Shown here one piece after another: positions 4,967 to 8,085 of a DNA stretch of 8,085 bases. The stretch is from positions 1-8,085 of the forward strand of contig JBAZCN010000144.1 of NCBI GenBank assembly GCA_041655035.1, read 5' to 3'. The notes below the pieces were generated by a model. The model made no database searches. It was not told the DNA's origin and saw nothing but the letters and a program-made list of their open reading frames with translations. Positions within the stretch are counted from its first letter, which is position 1. The number at the start of each line of letters is the position of its first letter. A program made the position numbers and the translations under genes. This stretch comes from NAT127 sp041655035. GTDB taxonomy: Bacteria > Pseudomonadota > Gammaproteobacteria > Pseudomonadales > Porticoccaceae.

Positions 4967-7351
4967 ATGTCACATTCCACACAACCGGCATTACTGTGTT
5001 GCAAGGCACTGGCGTTAGCCATTGCCGTGGCGCCAGTGGTTCATGCCCAGGACAGCCAGGGTGTCAGGGCTCTGGAAGAGATCATCGTCAGCGCGCGGCG
5101 TACCGAGGAGAGCATTCAGTCGGTGCCGGTATCGATCACCGCCCTGGATTCCAACGCGCTCCGTGAAAACACCATTACCACCACCGAGGATCTCCAGTTG
5201 AGCATTCCCGGTGTCTACCTGGCTGGCTCAGGCGGCCGCCAGAATGTGATCTACCAGATTCGCGGCCAGTCCAAGGCGCTGTCCGGCACCAGTTCGCCGG
5301 CGGTGGTGAGCTATTTCGCCGAGGTGCCGGAGCCGGTCTGGGGCAGTTCCGTGCCGCAGTTCGACATGGCCAGCATCCAGGTGCTGAAAGGCCCGCAGGG
5401 CACATTGTTCGGTCGCAACACCACCGGTGGCGCGATCCTCTACACCCCCCAAGCTCCGAGCCATGAATTCAACGGTTATGTCTCCGGCAACATCGGCAGC
5501 TACGACCAGCGTCGCGCCCAAGGCGCCATCAACCTGCCGCTGATCCAGGATAAAGTGGCGCTGCGGATTGCCGCCGATATCAATAACCGCGATGGCTATA
5601 CCAAGAACATCGCCACCGGCCGTGATCTCGATGATACCGATACCAAGGCGTTCCGCGCATCGCTGCTGGTCGAGCCCACCGACTACCTGTCCAACACCAC
5701 GATCTTCGATCACTTCAAGAGTGAGAACAATGGCATCGGCGTGGCGGTCACCGATGTCTTCGACGGCGACACCCTGATGGCGCAGCTGGGTATCCGCGAG
5801 GCTGCCCGCGAGCAGATCGCCCGCCAGAAAAAGCGCGGCCCCTTCAAGGTGGACAGCGGTATCAATGGCTTCGAAAACAGCGAGCGCAACTCCCTGATCA
5901 ACCGCACCGAGCTCGACCTGGGCGGAATGCAACTGGTCAATATCTTTGGCTACCGCAAGACCGATCTGAACTATCTGATCAACGTCGACGGCATGCCGAC
6001 GCTGCCCGCCGACGGCAGTGGCGCCTTCCCCGCCGGTACGCCGATCAAGTTCATTACCGGCGACCTGTACCAGCAGACCGAACAGTACAGCAACGAGCTG
6101 CAATTGCGCGGCACCGCCTTCGACGACAAGATGGAGTGGCTGGTGGGCGCTTTCTGGCTGAAGAGCAAGCCCGATGGCTACCAGGGCAATGCGGTCGCCT
6201 TTGCGGCCTACCCCGGCGCACCGGTTACCGGCTCCGCCTACAACTTCCTCACCGAAAAGAGCGAAGCGGTATTCGCCAATATCCGCTACAGCCTCGACGC
6301 CATCGTCGAGGGCCTGCAGCTCGATGTCGGCGTGCGCTACACCGAGGACGAAATCGAGTCCTGCCTCGGCACCGGCCTTACCGGCCAGTCCAACGGCGCC
6401 GAGCTCGGTGACTGCCGTTCCGGCGATTCCAGCCGTATCGTCAACACCAGCACCAACTCCACCAAGTCCGACGAGACCACCTGGAGCATCGGCCTCAACT
6501 GGCAGGTCACCGACGATCTGTACACCTACGTCGTCAGCCGGCGCGGCTACCGCGCCGGTGGTATCAACGGGCCGACTCTCGAGGGCCGCCTGACCCAGTT
6601 CCAGTCCTTCGCGCCGGAAACCGTCACCGACTATGAAATCGGCATGCGCAGTGACTGGCTGGTGGGCGACGTGGTGGTTCGCGCCAACGTTTCCGCCTAT
6701 CTCGGCAAGTACGAGGATGTCCAGGCCGTGCTCGGTGGCGTGCAGACCTCCGCACTCTGTGACGTCAATGCCCCGGGCGGGACGGCTCCCGGCCTGTCTC
6801 CCGATGGCGACTGCAACCAGAGCAACGATCCCGCCGGCGGCACTCTGCTGGTCAACCTCGGGGAAACCGAGGTCTCCGGTGCCGACCTCGAACTGGTCAT
6901 TGCCCCCAGCGATTACCTGACCTTCAATATCGGCGCCAACTATATCCATACCGAGACCAAGAAGATCGCCAAGCCCGAGGTGCTGAGGCCGTACATCACC
7001 GCGGATGAAATTCCTTTCAATTTCACCGCGCAGAAGACCTTCCTGGCCGGCGCCCGCTATGAAATGCCGATGGATCAACTGGCGGAGAGCCTGGTGCTCA
7101 ACCTGGATTACTACTGGACCGACGAATTGGAGAAGGGCGATATCACCATGCCTTCCTACAAGGTCACCAATTTCAGGCTGGACCTCAACGGCGTCAACCG
7201 TACCGGTCTCGATCTGAGCCTGTTCGTGCGCAATCTGTTCGATGCTGAATACCCGCTGACTTCCGTGGCCAGTGGTCGCTTCATCGGCTTTGCCTCGTCC
7301 ATTTACGGCCCGCCGAGAATGTGGGGGGCGGAAGCGCGCTACAGCTTCTGA
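4967..7351 (+). CDS. TonB-dependent outer-membrane receptor (complete)
   Basis: This 794-aa outer-membrane receptor would import a scarce or bulky ligand using TonB-ExbBD energy. A Sec signal peptide ends at VHA|Q (cleavage after Ala27). The TonB box is EEIIVSA (37-43). The plug follows, with SIPGV (79-83), IRGQ (98-101) and the hallmark KGPQGTLFGRNTTGG (141-155), then a 22-strand barrel. The C-terminus has VRNLFDAEYPLT (754-765) and ends in Phe794, as needed for barrel assembly. Two cysteine pairs lie in predicted surface loops (466/483 and 598/616). Start choice is firm: AGGAG (4956-4960) is six bases upstream and the signal peptide follows at once. It has its own promoter and terminator, so it is a single-gene unit. 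Its plug is closely matched by the second receptor at 7672. The ligand is unknown; nearby catabolic genes favour an organic nutrient over a siderophore (inference). Confidence 0.95.
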   Translation: MSHSTQPALLCCKALALAIAVAPVVHAQDSQGVRALEEIIVSARRTEESIQSVPVSITALDSNALRENTITTTEDLQLSIPGVYLAGSGGRQNVIYQIRGQSKALSGTSSPAVVSYFAEVPEPVWGSSVPQFDMASIQVLKGPQGTLFGRNTTGGAILYTPQAPSHEFNGYVSGNIGSYDQRRAQGAINLPLIQDKVALRIAADINNRDGYTKNIATGRDLDDTDTKAFRASLLVEPTDYLSNTTIFDHFKSENNGIGVAVTDVFDGDTLMAQLGIREAAREQIARQKKRGPFKVDSGINGFENSERNSLINRTELDLGGMQLVNIFGYRKTDLNYLINVDGMPTLPADGSGAFPAGTPIKFITGDLYQQTEQYSNELQLRGTAFDDKMEWLVGAFWLKSKPDGYQGNAVAFAAYPGAPVTGSAYNFLTEKSEAVFANIRYSLDAIVEGLQLDVGVRYTEDEIESCLGTGLTGQSNGAELGDCRSGDSSRIVNTSTNSTKSDETTWSIGLNWQVTDDLYTYVVSRRGYRAGGINGPTLEGRLTQFQSFAPETVTDYEIGMRSDWLVGDVVVRANVSAYLGKYEDVQAVLGGVQTSALCDVNAPGGTAPGLSPDGDCNQSNDPAGGTLLVNLGETEVSGADLELVIAPSDYLTFNIGANYIHTETKKIAKPEVLRPYITADEIPFNFTAQKTFLAGARYEMPMDQLAESLVLNLDYYWTDELEKGDITMPSYKVTNFRLDLNGVNRTGLDLSLFVRNLFDAEYPLTSVASGRFIGFASSIYGPPRMWGAEARYSF

Positions 7352-7377
7352 CCGACACAGGAATCGGGCAAACCCGA

Positions 7378-7411
7378 GGCCGCCAGTGAGAGATCACTGG
7401 CGGCCTTTCTT
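7378..7411 (+). terminator. Strong rho-independent terminator after the first receptor
   Basis: GGCCGCCAGTGA (7378-7389) and TCACTGGCGGCC (7394-7405) form a perfect 12-bp stem closed by the stable GNRA-type tetraloop GAGA. TTTCTT follows. It lies 26 bp past the receptor stop. Confidence 0.93.
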
Positions 7412-7412
7412 A

Positions 7413-7435
7413 TGGCCGGTCGCTAATGACCGCCA
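7413..7435 (+). other. Small secondary hairpin after the terminator
   Basis: TGGCCGGTC (7413-7421) and GACCGCCA (7428-7435) can form eight pairs with one bulged C and the loop GCTAAT. It follows the main terminator at once and has no T-run of its own. It could back up 3'-end formation or be incidental. Confidence 0.3.
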
Positions 7436-7494
7436 CTGCAGGAGCCGGGCCATTGCGGTGATATTAGGCGCCCGGACGACGCCTTGGGCGACGG

Positions 7495-7522
7495 TTGACA
7501 GGGGTGGGTGAAAGCGCATAAT
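7495..7522 (+). promoter_or_regulatory. Sigma-70 promoter for the second TonB-dependent receptor
   Basis: TTGACA (7495-7500) is a perfect -35 element. CATAAT (7517-7522) matches the -10 consensus at five of six, with a 16-bp spacer. Transcription would begin near 7529, giving a leader of about 143 nt before the ATG at 7672. The palindrome at the first receptor promoter is absent here, so the two receptors are probably controlled differently. Confidence 0.7.
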
Positions 7523-7604
7523 CAGACAGCTGCCTTGATACTGCTTGCCGTCGCGCCGTCGAAGGCTGGCCGGGCTCAGCTTACGAACAGATGTGTCAAC
7601 CAGT

Positions 7605-7652
7605 GCCGTGTATATAACAACCCGTGCGTATAACAATCCGCGCGTATAACAA
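7605..7652 (+). repeat. Three 16-bp tandem repeats in the second receptor leader
   Basis: Three units of 16 bp each end in TATAACAA (7613-7620, 7629-7636, 7645-7652). Their first halves are GCCGTGTA, CCCGTGCG and TCCGCGCG. A degenerate CATAGCAA follows at 7654-7661, leading into the ribosome site AGGAG (7661-7665). The leader of the first receptor has only one related motif, TATACAACAATCA, at the same place. The array therefore looks like a local expansion of a shared ancestral leader. Confidence 0.85.
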
Positions 7653-7671
7653 TCATAGCAAGGAGAGTCTC

Positions 7672-8085
7672 ATGACCTGTCGTCAAACACTCGCGGCATC
7701 CAGCCTCAAGGCGCTGGCCGTTGCCGTGGCCATCACCCCGGTCGCTCACGCCCAGCAGAGCGCTCCCTCGTCCCGGACACTGGAGGAAATCGTGGTCAGT
7801 GCCCGCCGCACCGAAGAACGCCTTCAGTCGGTGCCGGTCTCGGTCACCGCATTCGATGCGGAGACACTCAGGGAAAACACCATCACCAGCACCGAGGACC
7901 TCCAATACAGCATCCCGGGGGTTCACCTGGTCGGTTCCGGCGGTCGCCAGAACGTGGTGTACGTCATCCGCGGCCAGTCCAAGGCGCTTTCCGGCACCAC
8001 CTCGCCGGCGGTTGTCAGCTATTTCGCCGAGGTGCCCGAGCCGGTATGGGGCAGTTCCGTACCCCAGTTCGACATGGCCAACATC
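7672..8085 (+). CDS. Second TonB-dependent outer-membrane receptor, N-terminal part
   Basis: An open frame of 138 codons runs off the right edge without a stop. It starts at an ATG six bases after AGGAG (7661-7665). It has a Sec signal peptide cleaved after Ala27 (VAHA|Q), the same position as in the first receptor. A TonB box EEIVVSA (38-44) and a plug domain with SIPGV and IRGQ follow. From LEEI to the last visible residue I count 16 differences in 102 aligned residues against the first receptor (about 84% identity). The signal peptide and the linker before the TonB box differ more. It is a paralogue made by tandem duplication, with its own promoter and a terminator between the genes. The barrel that sets ligand choice is outside the window. 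It may widen ligand range or take up a related compound (inference). Confidence 0.95.
   Translation, partial: MTCRQTLAASSLKALAVAVAITPVAHAQQSAPSSRTLEEIVVSARRTEERLQSVPVSVTAFDAETLRENTITSTEDLQYSIPGVHLVGSGGRQNVVYVIRGQSKALSGTTSPAVVSYFAEVPEPVWGSSVPQFDMANI

Noticed and set aside
5228..7078. Long antisense open frame (616 codons) opposite the first receptor
   Set aside because: It mirrors a receptor gene with clear signal peptide, plug and C-terminal motifs. Long antisense frames are common in high-GC coding DNA, and its translation shows no recognisable domain.
7493..7601. Distant inverted repeat GGTTGACA (7493-7500) and TGTCAACC (7594-7601), one arm over the -35 box
   Set aside because: An eight-base match about 100 bp apart is expected by chance in a region this size, and no other evidence supports looping.
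1..8085. CRISPR arrays, tRNA or rRNA genes, transposases, integrases, toxin-antitoxin or defence genes
   Set aside because: None was found. The only tandem repeats are the three 16-bp leader units, which lack CRISPR spacing, and all large frames are metabolic or transport genes.

Overview
The window is high-GC DNA with E. coli-like sigma-70 promoters, rho-independent terminators and strong AGGAG ribosome sites. It carries two paralogous TonB-dependent outer-membrane receptor genes, so the host is a Gram-negative proteobacterium. The receptor style (an EEI[IV]VSARR TonB box followed by SVPVS), together with a luciferase-like oxidoreductase and a short molybdopterin enzyme, resembles marine gammaproteobacteria that degrade hydrophobic or cyclic compounds, and also sphingomonads. 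The taxonomic guess is inference only.

Layout, all genes on the + strand. (1) 1-445: the 3' end of a luciferase-like flavin-dependent oxidoreductase (LLM class), with a GC-rich hairpin around its stop codon. (2) 580-4539: a tight three-gene unit. It encodes a 743-aa molybdopterin/[4Fe-4S] oxidoreductase, a 142-aa limonene-epoxide-hydrolase/NTF2-fold protein joined to it by an ATGA stop/start overlap, and a 423-aa MFS transporter with a GTG start 31 bp further on. A strong terminator at 4571-4614 closes the unit. (3) 4615-4966: a good sigma-70 promoter with a 16-bp palindrome over its -35 box, then a roughly 270-nt structured 5' leader. (4) 4967-7351: a complete 794-aa TonB-dependent receptor, closed by a near-ideal terminator at 7378-7411. 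(5) 7412-7671: a second promoter, then three 16-bp tandem repeats just before the ribosome site. (6) 7672-8085: the first 138 codons of a second TonB-dependent receptor, which runs off the right edge and is a clear paralogue of the first.

Taken together this looks like an uptake-and-oxidation cluster for a small, probably hydrophobic, organic compound. The receptors would bring it across the outer membrane and the MFS protein would move it, or a product, across the inner membrane. The two redox enzymes and the epoxide-hydrolase-like protein would modify it. The substrate cannot be read from the sequence. No defence system, CRISPR array, rRNA, tRNA, transposase or phage gene was seen. The points most worth a second look are the altered active site of the epoxide-hydrolase-like protein, the TIDQ motif where the molybdenum ligand is expected, the structured leader with alternative helices before the first receptor, and the diverged but protein-conserved receptor duplication.
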